This document shows, one piece after another, positions 52,081-61,428 of a DNA stretch of 64,000 bases. Numbering within the stretch: position 1 is the first letter of the stretch; every line of letters starts with the position of its first letter. The translations under genes and the position numbers were made by a program. The notes under the pieces were generated by a model. It was not told the DNA's origin, did not search any database, and worked only from the letters and a program-made list of their open reading frames with translations. Source of the DNA: Haliclona indistincta (taxonomy: Eukaryota > Porifera > Demospongiae > Haplosclerida > Chalinidae); contig OZ024785.1 of the NCBI GenBank assembly GCA_964017065.1, positions 14,215,592 to 14,279,591 of the forward strand, written 5' to 3'.

Positions 52081-54165
52081 GTTAGCTGTTCTGGGAAAGC
52101 TTTTGAGCTTCAGGCACTCCAAATGAAACCACTTGTATTTGCAGTTGTCACCGTCACATCCCACCATTTTGTCATCCTCTTCTTGTTGGCAATAACAATA
52201 CAATTCAGAGGCTATGTCAGAGCTTGGGCAGCTGCTAGATGTAGCATCAATGTTAGCTGGAGAACTAGTTCGTGCTGAAGAATCTAACACGGTAGAACTT
52301 GTGCACTCTCGTGGTGGTCGGGAAAACCATCGCCCAATAAGCTCTGGCAAAACTGCCACTTTAAAAAAATGCTTCACTTTGATCAATTTCTCTTCCATAA
52401 ATGTGGAGTCTGGTGTGATGCGCTCTACATGCAGATCTTTCTTTGTTAAGACCACAAAGTCACAATAGGGTAATCCAGTACAATACAACTGAGCTTGAAC
52501 CTACGATTAATAATGGTATTTAATATAATAATTTATAAACTGACAATGGTTATTTACCTGATAGTAGTAAGAATGATCTCTCTTCAAAGCCATTTTCCCA
52601 TTGTCAAGGACATGTAGGCAGAATGTGTGGTCCTCAGCAGCTGTCTGCATATCGTCATCTTTATGACAGTAAGGACACTACATATACAGATTTGTACATT
52701 TCTTGCATAAATTGTCAAACTGGGTGTTATACCTTAACTTCACATATTCCTGATCCACAGCAATTACATGTAACCATTGCGTCAGGTGATGCACCAAAGT
52801 AAGGAAGTACGGGACTGATGAAAAGACCGGAAGAAGAAACACAAACTTGGTCATGAGAGGAAGCTTTACTATAACGTAATAGGGCATCTTTTTCATGTTG
52901 ACACCCATATGACGTAGCAGCAGATTTAAAACGAAATTTTTCAGGGTGGCAAATATTCATAATCAAACTCAATGATGGATTGTCTGGATCAGTGCAGCAA
53001 ACACTCTTGAATCTCGAAGCAGTTACTCTTCCTGCTCGTAACCTAAACCATATACGGCTGCTTGACTGTTCTTTGGTAATCATCTCAGCTGCTTTGCATT
53101 GTAGAGTTGTTGCAGTTACTTCAGTTTTGTCTGCTTGCTCAAGTAACTCATAATAGCTCAATGATAAGTTTTCTGGCTTATATAAGTCTGTGAGAACTTG
53201 AGGTAGCTCTGAACTTAAAGCATCAGGAACAAACTTATCACAGTATCCTGGAAGTACAGAGAGAACTGCTGGTTTTGCCTTACTACAAGAGGCCAAGGAG
53301 TCTAGAAATTGCTTCTGTTCTTCATCAGTTGGAACAGCGACTTCTCTATGTTTGCTGGTACATTTGGTTTTATCAGCTGCTGATGAACAGTTGCCTTTTG
53401 GTAGCTGGCTAGAGGAAGATACACTTGGAATGGTACCTTTCTGACGCTTGTTACTGGAGGTAGATTTGTCACCTATTTGACCGTTTGTTAGTTGCTGCTG
53501 CATATTTCGTCTTCTTGCCAATAAACTCAATCGAATTAATTGGAGAAAAGGGAACAGAGCGAATGGGTGGTGGCATTACCCAGTATGCCTTCTTTTGAGT
53601 CACACTTAATGATTCTCTTTTCTCGACACCAACTGCTATTAGCCACAACAGTGTTGCAACGTGAGAGCATGTCTCTCCCAAGCCAGCAGTGCAATTGCAA
53701 TGAGCTGCCAGCAACCGTCCATTTGTCATGCTGATGAACCATGGGACTAGCGGCTTCTCACTCATTTTTTGAGAATGATTAACCTGCAGAATAATATTAA
53801 TTCAAAATAATTATAAGTGTAGACAAAGTAACAGTACAATCATGTACCTTGCCGATCACGATTCTCTTGTCTCCAGCTTCTTTCACCATCACCATCCTCA
53901 CCCACCCTTGGACAAAATGTCGATAGGAATCGATACTCTTGTAATTGAGCATGTCTTTTTCAGAGTAAGGACTAGGAGTCAGTATAAGGTACATGCAGGC
54001 ATGAACATGAGTAACGGCGGGCCAAAGATCGAGATCGTCACTCCAACCATCCTTCGTTATTTCATATGGATCGATGCCATCTATCAACTGCAACTTTTCT
54101 CTATATCTTGCTTTTGCTGATTCACTAGTCAAGCTAGTGTAGTGGCCCGGGTTTAGCGCAGCCAT
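52018..54165 (-). pseudogene. SWIM zinc finger - YqaJ nuclease - PHD finger protein
   Basis: Four exons. E1 53848-54165: ATG, then KLQLIDGIDPYEITKDGWSD and FVQGWVRMVMVKEAG. E2 52733-53783: SWIM finger (HCNCTAGLGETCSHVATLLW), then after a frameshift near 53490 the YqaJ-type exonuclease core WFRLRAGRVTASRFKSVCC and ALLRY..FGASPDAMV..CEVK. E3 52558-52677: CPYCHKDDDMQT, HSYYYQ. E4 from 52500: VQAQLYCTGLPYCDFVVLTK, a Ser-rich linker, and a PHD finger (YCYCQQEEDDKMVGCDGDNC, YKWFHLECLKLKSFPR). Introns are 64, 55 and 57 bp. The last PHD Cys pair is lost where the frame runs into antisense ORF1 sequence. YqaJ domains are lambda-exonuclease-like; SWIM plus YqaJ plus PHD suggests a DNA- or chromatin-directed TE protein. 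Confidence 0.8.
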
Positions 54166-54283
54166 TGCCCGTTACGCGCGTTTGTGGGATGTCGTCCAAT
54201 ATGGCGGCGTAGTAACCGTTGCTAGTGCGTTACTCCCGTTAGATAGGCGGGGCCTAGTCTGTGACGTGGCATGCAATGGGTCT
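54166..54283. promoter_or_regulatory. 5' flank of the SWIM-YqaJ-PHD gene with shared terminal motif
   Basis: Upstream of the ATG at 54165 lies an ATGGCGGC-type (YY1-like) motif (about 54201-54208). Further up, ATAGACCCATTGCATGCC, read on the minus strand (about 54265-54284), matches the end of the mobile blocks at 3981 and 32385. This may be the terminus of the transposable unit carrying this gene. Confidence 0.4.
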
Positions 54284-54384
54284 ATTGTCTCATGGATTCA
54301 ATACTATGAAAATCCACTCAAAAGCTTACTCTGGAACAGAATGCAGTGTGTCCCGAACTAGAGTGAGCCACTGTAGGTCCCATT
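54284..54384 (-). pseudogene. Duplicated exon end (copy of 48950-49050)
   Basis: Near-identical to the 3' part of the exon at 48994-49290 plus ~45 bp of its intron: WDLQWLTLVRDTLHSVP followed by the same GTAAGC donor. It starts and stops abruptly, consistent with an insertion having split or copied the host exon. Confidence 0.7.
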
Positions 54385-54516
54385 TTAATTTTTTTTGAAC
54401 AAAGTGTTCTAACAAGTGTATGGCCTATCATATAAGCCAAAAGTTGGCCGATATGGCTTTTTTGATGTTATTGCCAGAAATACCAAGTACAGATCTGTTC
54501 TTGAGCTGATAAGGAA

Positions 54517-56625
54517 ATGTCCCAGATGGTACAGTTGGAGATGCCCCAGATGGTACAGTTGGAGATGCCCATGGTACAGTAGGAGATGCCCATGGTACAG
54601 TAGGAGATGCCCCAGATGGTACAGTTGGAGATGCCCCAGATGGTACAGTTGGAGATGCTCCAGATGGTAGAGTTGGAAATGCCCCAGATGGTACAGTTGG
54701 AGATGCCCCAGATTGTACAGTTGGAGATGCCCATGGTACAGTTGGAGATGCCCCAGACGGTACAGTTGGAGGTGCCCCAGATGGTACAGTTGGAGATGCC
54801 CCAGATGGTACAGTAGGAGATGCCCCAGATGGTACAGTTGGAGATGCCCCAGATCGTACAGTTGGAGATGCCCCAGATCGTACAGGTGGAGATGCCCCAG
54901 ATGGTACAGTTGGAGATGCCCCAGATGGTACAGTTGGAGATGCCCCAGATGGTACAGTTGGAGATGCCCCAGATGGTACAGTTGGAGATGCCCCAGATCG
55001 TACAGGTGGAGATGCCCCAGATGGTACAGTTGGAGATGCCCCAGATGGTACAGTTGGAGATGCCCCAGATCGTACAGGTGGAGATGCCCCAGGTGGTACA
55101 GTAGGAGATGCCCCAGATGGTACAGTTGGAGATGCTCCAGATGGTAGAGTTGGAAATGCCCCAGATGGTACAGTTGGAGATGCCCCAGATTGTACAGTTG
55201 GAGATGCCCCAGATTGTACAGTTGGAGATGCCCCAGATGGTACAGTAGGAGATGCCCCAGACGGTACAGTTGGAGATGCCCCAGATGGTACAGTAGGAGA
55301 TGCCCATGGTACAGTAGGAGATGCCACAGATGGTACAGTTGGAGATGCCCCAGATGGTACAGTAGGAGATGCCCCAGATTGTACAGTTGGAGATGCCCCA
55401 GATGGTACAGTTGGAGATGCCCCAGATGGTACAGTTGGAGATGCCCCAGATCGTACAGGTGGAGATGCCCCAGGTGGTACAGTAGGAGATGCCCCAGATG
55501 GTACAGTTGGAGATGCTCCAGATGGTACAGTTGGAGATGCCCCAGATGGTACAGTTGGAGATGCCCCAGATTGTACAGTTGGAGATGCCCCAGATGGTAC
55601 AGTAGGAGATGCCCCAGACGGTACAGTAGGAGATGCCCCAGATGGTACAGTAGGAGATGCCCATGGTACAGTAGGAGATGCCACAGATGGTACAGTTGGA
55701 GATGCCCCAGATGGTACAGTAGGAGATGCCCCAGATTGTACAGTTGGAGATGCCCCAGATGGTACAGTTGGAGATGCTCCAGATGGTAGAGTTGGAAATG
55801 CCCCAGATGGTACAGTTGGAGATGCCCCAGATTGTACAGTTGGAGATGCCCCAGATTGTACAGTTGGAGATGCCCCAGATGGTACAGTTGGAGATGCCCC
55901 AGATTGTACAGTTGGAGATGCCCCAGATTGTACAGTAGGAGATGCCCCAGATTGTACAGTTGGAGATGCCCCAGATTGTACAGTTGGAGATGCCCCAGAT
56001 GGTACAGTTGGAGATGCCCCAGATGGTACAGTAGGAGATGCCCCAGACGGTACAGTTGGAGATGCCCCAGATGGTACAGTTGGAGATGCCCATGGTACAG
56101 TAGGAGATGCCACAGATGGTACAGTTGGAGATGCCCATGGTACAGTAGGAGATGCCACAGATGGTACAGTTGGAGATGCCCCAGATTGTACAGTTGGAGA
56201 TGCCCCAGATTGTACAGTTGGAGATGCCCCAGATTGTACAGTTGGAGATGCCCCAGATGGTACAGTTGGAGGTGCCCCAGATGGTACAGTTGGAGGTGCC
56301 CCAGATTGTACAGTTGGAGATGCCCCAGATGGTACAGTTGGAGGTGCCCCAGATGGTACAGTTGGAGATGCCCCAGATTGTACAGTTGGAGATGCCCCAG
56401 ATGGTACAGTTGGAGGTGCCCCAGATGGTACAGTTGGAGGTGCCCCAGATGGTACAGTTGGAGATGCCCCAGATGGTACAGTTGGAGATGCCCCAGATGG
56501 TACAGTTGGAGATGCCCCAGATGGTACAGTTGGAGATGCCCCAGATGGTACAGTTGGAGATGCCCCAGATCGTACAGGTGGAGATGCCCCAGGTGGTACA
56601 GTTGGAGATGCCCCAGATCGTACAG
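54517..56625. repeat. 24-bp minisatellite array, ~2.1 kb (about 87 units)
   Basis: Unit GGTACAGTTGGAGATGCCCCAGAT (consensus 24 bp; first 20 GGTACAGTTGGAGATGCCCC), with a 21-bp variant lacking three bases (GATGCCCATGGTACAG) and base variants at the GG/TG/CG/ACGG positions and GTTGGA/GTAGGA. Both lengths are multiples of three and no common variant makes a stop in several frames, so long open frames appear on both strands. The minus frames read (ASPTVPSG)n and (SNCTIWGI)n; the plus frames read (WYSWRCPR)n and (MVQLEMPQ)n. I regard these as by-products of the array. Variant order repeats in blocks (for example around 55300-55400, 55650-55760 and 56080-56170), indicating multi-unit amplification. 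Confidence 0.95.
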
Positions 56626-56867
56626 TTTTTTTTTACAATAGTTTTGATATAATCAAGGACACACAATAGCAGAGAAGCTAATATTAAGTGAACCCTAGCT
56701 AATAAAAGGTTATAAATTATAGGAAGATATTAAGAGCAAGAACAATAGAGAAATGCACTTTCCGTGCTCAACTTTTCACATTCACCCTACGGACAAATCA
56801 GAACAATTATCTGGTAGTCCAAACTGGCGGTTACGAAATGGTGCATGAATCCAAAGCTTCAGCTATA
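56626..56867. other. No gene recognised
   Basis: AT-rich flank of the minisatellite. Confidence 0.3.
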
Positions 56868-57090
56868 CTACGTGCACGTTGATGAATCTTCAGAAATCTT
56901 CATTGCTTTGTTTGCTTGTTGTCGATTTCTTGGAAGGTCACAACCTGTCTTTGCATTCATCACCCCACCTTGGTCATTCTCTATGCTTGTTAGTACCTTG
57001 GTTCCTGATTTGTATTCTGAATCCTTCTTAATGCGTTTCAAAATGCTTTGCTTTGTTCGGCGGAAAACGGAGGCTGGACTTTTCCTTTGT
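56868..57090 (-). pseudogene. Fragment of a TE-linked protein (MULE-associated type)
   Basis: Minus frame RKSPASVFRRTKQSILKRIK, KDSEYKSGTKVLTSIENDQG, GVMNAKTGCDLPRNRQQANK, ending at TAG (56868). The 'GT..L..IEND.G.VM....GCDLPR.RQQ' pattern belongs to repetitive uncharacterised proteins; domain not nameable by eye. Upstream continuation not found. Confidence 0.45.
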
Positions 57091-57392
57091 AGTTACCGTG
57101 AGATGTCAACTGGATTACATTGCATGTTCATGATTTTCGAACAAATACTGAACAAAGGCTAGCCTGAGAGAAGTTCCACTAGTGTCTGTAAAAAGAGAAA
57201 TGAATTACAATGGACATTATGCATCATAAAAAGAAACTATGGTTCACATTTAATAATACAATACTAACCATAACTACTGTTAATGAAAGTTTACCATTAC
57301 CACAGCACACCATAAGTGGGCCTATAAAAAATATCATGCGATCAATAATATAGAATCATGCAGCTAGTACGAAGGCTAGAAGTGTCATTTAC

Positions 57393-58037
57393 CGTGTATG
57401 ATAGTATCTTTTTGCATCTCAGGTTCCTCCTGTTCGGTGATCTCACTCGGCTCTTGGATCATTGTTGCCTAATAAAATAATTATTTCAAAAAGAACGCAG
57501 TCACATCTAAAGTACTTACCTTCTTTTTATCTTCTTGGTTATCATTGCCCTTAGCTCAATGTAATTCCAGTCAATCTTGTTATGTATATCCCTGAACTGT
57601 ATCTCTAGCCATTCTCTGAATGACCTGTCTACCTGGTGGATAGGAGTGGAGTGCACGTTGGCCAGTTGAAACGGTGGAAGATTTCTCATTGGAGGCGATG
57701 TACTTCTCCAGGATATATTCTGAAGAGTTAAGGCAGGTCTAGATGAAAACCTGGGCAATGGTGATGTAATCGGAGACTGGTGCAAAGATGAGCTTGCTCT
57801 TGGAGACGTGTGTGAAGGTGAGCTAGCGTCTATTAGAGAATGTTTAGGAGACTGGCGCAAAGGTAAATCATCTCTCAGAGGAGGCAAATCTGGAGACTGG
57901 TATAAAGGCGCACCATGTGTTGGAGAATGATGCGAGGGTGATGTCTCTCTTAGGGGTGGTTGCTGCATTAGTGAGACATCTCTATAACGATGGCTTTCGG
58001 GCCTCTCGAACTTGTCGAACTTTCGGGCCTCTGTCAC
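57393..58037 (-). CDS. Ser/Pro/His-rich protein, two exons, unknown function
   Basis: Exon 57520-58037 encodes imperfect SP-repeat units (SPSHHSPTHGAPLYQSP; LPPLRDDLPLRQSPKHSL), then FREWLEIQFRDIHNKIDWN and a basic end at donor GTAAGT. Exon 57393-57468 (ATMIQEPSEITEQEEPEMQK) follows a TTTATTAG acceptor. Low complexity with a conserved-looking C-terminal REWLEIQF..I helix. The start is uncertain because the frame continues upstream into the Merlin-like fragment region with a stop between. Confidence 0.45.
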
Positions 58038-58079
58038 TGGGTAACGGTTTTTCTAGGTGTACCAGATGGTGTAGTGACG

Positions 58080-58338
58080 ATTGGGAGCTGTGTGACCCTA
58101 TTGTATGCAGCCCACATGTCTGACCATATTTTTGCACCTGGTAAGTATTTGAAATAGTCAATGTTGTAATAATGTTGGTTATTATTATACCTGAATATAA
58201 ATGGTCCATTATTATGGGTAGGAAATTTGCTGCGTCCCTTGTTTGGACAATCTTCATGTACCCTGTAGCAGGTGTAGCTGAGGTATCACACATGCCGAAC
58301 ACCCATGCCTCTTGTGAAATAGCCCGTCCGCGATGGTA
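58080..58338 (-). pseudogene. Merlin/IS1595 (ISXO2)-like transposase fragment
   Basis: Exon 58191-58338: YHRGRAISQEAWVFGMCDTS, ATPATGYMKIVQTRDAANFL, PIIMDH; intron 58138-58190 (53 bp, GT..AG); then GAKIWSDMWAAYNRVTQLP. WVFGM.D.S...GY...V..RDA..LLPII and WSD.WAAYN are the first and second catalytic-Asp blocks of the ISXO2/Merlin DDE fold. The third block (HTQ..E..WN) is missing; sequence after QLP diverges. Confidence 0.75.
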
Positions 58339-58467
58339 CTAAAGTTATAATTAATAGTAAAGCGCTACTGAGTTGGTGACACAGGAGATGGTGGATACTC
58401 TCTGCTGGTGTTGGTCGAAACAGTGACTCAACGTGATCTGAGGGCCAACATTGACTAGGTAGTAGTT
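58339..58467. other. No gene recognised
   Basis: Short stretch between the transposase fragment and the palindromic element; no upstream exon recognised. Confidence 0.25.
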
Positions 58468-58596
58468 ATTCCATGCCCACCAGGTGTGTATACCATATAC
58501 ACGAGGTATTGTGTTAATAAACCCGAGGGCGTAGCCCGAGGGTTTATTAGCACAATACCAAGTGTAAATGGTATACATACCAGGTGGGCATGGAAT
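58468..58596. mobile_element. 129-bp near-perfect palindromic MITE
   Basis: Runs from ATTCCATGCCCACC to GGTGGGCATGGAAT. The two arms pair over almost their whole length (centre near 58533, CCCGAGGGCGTAGCCCGAGGG) with few mismatches. Would fold into a long hairpin. No target duplication was identified and the family is unknown. Confidence 0.85.
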
Positions 58597-58768
58597 AGGT
58601 GACTTGTATCATAGCAACCATTGACATAATTAATGAGGTCAATCGTTTATGAGGTCCCATTAGTATCAGCATGAAAGCTGTGTATAAGAAGCGAGCATAC
58701 CTAGCCCAGCCTCACCTTCGGTATGGGTGAACCACTCCCCACCGAAGCTTCTCCCACAGTCAATACTG
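58597..58768. other. No gene recognised
   Basis: Unique sequence before the first direct repeat. Confidence 0.25.
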
Positions 58769-58878
58769 TCTCCCGACTAAGCAACTAAGCATGCATGCAC
58801 AACATGCACCCAACCCCATGCACTTCAACTCAAAGCGTGTCAGGGCTGCTGTGCATGCCACTGTAACCATCACAACAC
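58769..58878 (-). repeat. Direct repeat, distal copy (candidate B2 of a Ngaro-type element)
   Basis: 110 bp, identical by eye to 59461-59570 (starts TCTCCCGACTAAGCAACTAA). The 582 bp between the copies would be A2 in the split-direct-repeat scheme A1-ORFs-B1-A2-B2. Confidence 0.8.
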
Positions 58879-59460
58879 GACAACACTTTACAATCCGTCA
58901 ACAACTGCAACACACTGAGCTGGGGCCACCTCTATGCTCCAAATGATTTATGATTAGTGCGGCCCAACACTAATCAAGGGAAAAAACCAGAGATAAAAAC
59001 CTAAAGCTTTTTGGTGAAAAACTCTGGGAAAACCCATTGTCGTTGTCAGCTCCATCGCATACACCTAATGCTACTCTATATAGCAGTTTGAGTCCATTCT
59101 TCAACACTCAATGTTCCTGGATAACCTGGATAGGATCAATATCAACACATTCCTTCAAATCAACACACACACACCACTGTACTACACTATCCTATACACT
59201 ATCCTATACACTATGATAGTTCAATGGTCTTTGGTCCCTGTGTCCTAGAACAATCTGAAAGAACAATAATTAAGACCATAACTTTTCTGATGGGCGGGTG
59301 GGTGGGAGTCTGAATAGTGACGATGCACACCCTAGAATGACTACATTAACTGTCCCACCACTTTAAATACACTACTTTCCCGCCATGACCTCATGCTACG
59401 TCATGCAACGTCGGGAGCATATTTTCTGTCTAATTCCTATGTCAAACGACACAAAATATA
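58879..59460 (-). other. Noncoding segment between the two direct repeats (candidate A2)
   Basis: No coding evidence; includes CCTATACACTAT duplicated at about 59191-59212. In Ngaro/PAT-like elements this segment should match the left end of the element, which lies beyond the window. Confidence 0.4.
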
Positions 59461-59570
59461 TCTCCCGACTAAGCAACTAAGCATGCATGCACAACATGCA
59501 CCCAACCCCATGCACTTCAACTCAAAGCGTGTCAGGGCTGCTGTGCATGCCACTGTAACCATCACAACAC
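59461..59570 (-). repeat. Direct repeat, proximal copy (candidate B1)
   Basis: Second copy of the 110-bp repeat, 27 bp beyond the stop of the tyrosine recombinase ORF. Confidence 0.8.
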
Positions 59571-59597
59571 ACTAGAGTAATCAAAGAGAGCGGGTCC

Positions 59598-60599
59598 CTA
59601 GAGGTTTAACCCTTTTGACACAGCCAGGCGGCTTTCTTCGGTATCCTTCACGTAACCGTCCTTCGCGGTTTCAGATCTCCATCGGCCGTGCCGCTTGAAT
59701 AATCTGTCTGGGATTCCCGCCGATGCCGCTGCGGTAGCTCCCCCAGCCCTCAGGCTGTGCAACCCGAATTGTCTTCGGTTATAGCCCAGCTGGTCCAGCT
59801 TTCCCAGAAACAACTCCCGCATGCGAGTATAGCTCAGCCCTCCGGATGGACGCAGACGCTCTCCTTGGCTAGTGCGGTTAACGCCCCTAAACAGGCGGAG
59901 CTCCGAGGAGAGGGAAATTCTAGCCGCTGATATGTACCTCTCCATCATGGCTACTGGGCAAGTAGAATGGCCCGTCCTGGCGATTAGAACAGTATCGCCC
60001 TGCCTGAGCTGGTCTGTCTTACTGGACGATATGTGGACGGACATGGTTGCCTCCGTGAACACCAAGTCGCAGCATTTCAGCTTTGCCATCTCGTCGTAGC
60101 GAAGAAAAGCAGCAAAGGCAAGCAGGACGGCTGCTGCTAAACGAATGTCTGACAGAGTGGGCGAGGATCCCAAGCTGTCTACTATGCTGCTCAACATCTC
60201 TACCGTCACCGGCTCCTTCTTGATCTTCGGGCGAGCCAGCCGACGTTGTAAACCTGACAGTGTTGCTCGGATAAAAGGTGATGACGAGACCGGCTGATGG
60301 TCCGCGAGCTGTTGGATCCAGGCTATAGCATTGACTGCCTCTTCCACTGATGCTTTCGATTCTGAGGACTCCGCTAGGTGCTGCAAGTATAGAGCGAAGT
60401 GGGCCTCCTGAATCGGGTATACCGAAATCTCGGAGCTGTGTCTGCTAGCCCACTTCCTCCATCGCTGGAATGCCCTGAGGTATTTCTTCACCGTGGTGTT
60501 TGCTCTGCTACCCACAATCGTAACTGGTAGATTCTCCGCTAGCCTCTTCAACTCCGGATCCTCCACTGACTGAATCGACTTCCATATTCCACTTGCCAA
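59598..60599 (-). CDS. Tyrosine recombinase of a Ngaro/DIRS-type retrotransposon
   Basis: ATG at 60599; 333 codons without interruption. The N-terminal core-binding domain has NTTVKKYLRAFQRWRKW and HFALYLQHLAE. The catalytic domain shows the full tyrosine recombinase set: R167 (FAAFLRYDEM), H281-x-x-R284 (HSLRAGG), H304 (KRHGRW) and Y316 (DGYVKD). It would integrate the circular cDNA by strand exchange, with no target duplication. No methyltransferase-like domain lies between it and the RT ORF, unlike DIRS1. Intact. Confidence 0.92.
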   Translation of the reverse strand: MASGIWKSIQSVEDPELKRLAENLPVTIVGSRANTTVKKYLRAFQRWRKWASRHSSEISVYPIQEAHFALYLQHLAESSESKASVEEAVNAIAWIQQLADHQPVSSSPFIRATLSGLQRRLARPKIKKEPVTVEMLSSIVDSLGSSPTLSDIRLAAAVLLAFAAFLRYDEMAKLKCCDLVFTEATMSVHISSSKTDQLRQGDTVLIARTGHSTCPVAMMERYISAARISLSSELRLFRGVNRTSQGERLRPSGGLSYTRMRELFLGKLDQLGYNRRQFGLHSLRAGGATAAASAGIPDRLFKRHGRWRSETAKDGYVKDTEESRLAVSKGLNL

Positions 60600-61428
60600 T
60601 ATATCTGAGAAACACAGTTATTCACTTAAACATGCCTAACCACCTACTACATGTATTAGCAATCAAAAATGCTTAAACCTGTCGTGATCGCCAACCAAGC
60701 TAGGGGAGATACACCTGCCCTTTGATGGCTAATACTACCTGTATACCCATTCCCTCTCAGAGGGTAGTTACGTAAGCCCTCTGATGGGTATATTAAACAC
60801 CGGTTGACCACCCCCTGAGGGTATTTTCACATAAGCCATCTAATGGCTAAATTGACACAGATTGATCCCCTCTGAGGGTATTCACATAAGCCATCTTATG
60901 GCTATATTGAACACAGATTGACCACCCTCTGAGGGTATTCACGTAAGCCATCTGATGGCCATATTGAGCCATCTGATGGCTATATTGAGCCATCTGATGG
61001 CTATATTGAGCCATCTGATGGCTATATTGAGCCATCTGATGGCTATATTGTTCACCCTCTGAGGATATTCACATAAGCCATCTGATGGCTACAGTTTGAT
61101 CTGCTGAGTAAAGGTGATACATAAACTGCATGAAAACATGAATGCACAAAGGATGAATAGAACACAACAGCAATACACAATTAAACATGCCAGCACAGTA
61201 AAACTCAATAGGTGATATAATTATATGTTCAAGTGTTACTTTCATCATGATCACCCTCTGAGGGTATTAACATACGCCATCTGATGGCTATATAAAACAC
61301 ATGTCACACACCCCATATAGCAGGCATCTGCTAGCCATCAATCAGGTTTCAGACGTAGCGGGGTGGTCACGTTGGCCTACATACCCTCTTCACACCCAAC
61401 CAAGGTGTGACTATACATACTATCTCTA
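60600..61428 (-). repeat. Imperfect minisatellite between RT and recombinase ORFs
   Basis: From about 60720 to 61330, words CCATCTGATGGCTATATTGA and CCCTCTGAGGGTATTCACAT recur in a ~60-75-bp composite unit. Four or five copies of the first word alone are amplified at a 20-21-bp period (60947-61048). Both words are palindromic (CATCTGATG, CCCTCTGAGGG). The rest of the interval is unremarkable. Confidence 0.85.

Noticed and set aside
54428..56666. Very long open frames on both strands (576 and 732 codons minus, up to 269 plus)
   Set aside because: They lie inside the 24-bp minisatellite and exist because unit lengths are multiples of three; no non-repetitive domain is attached.
60947..61048. 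CRISPR-like short repeats of CCATCTGATGGCTATATTGAG
   Set aside because: Units are directly adjacent and grade into a longer composite unit inside a retrotransposon; no spacers or cas genes.
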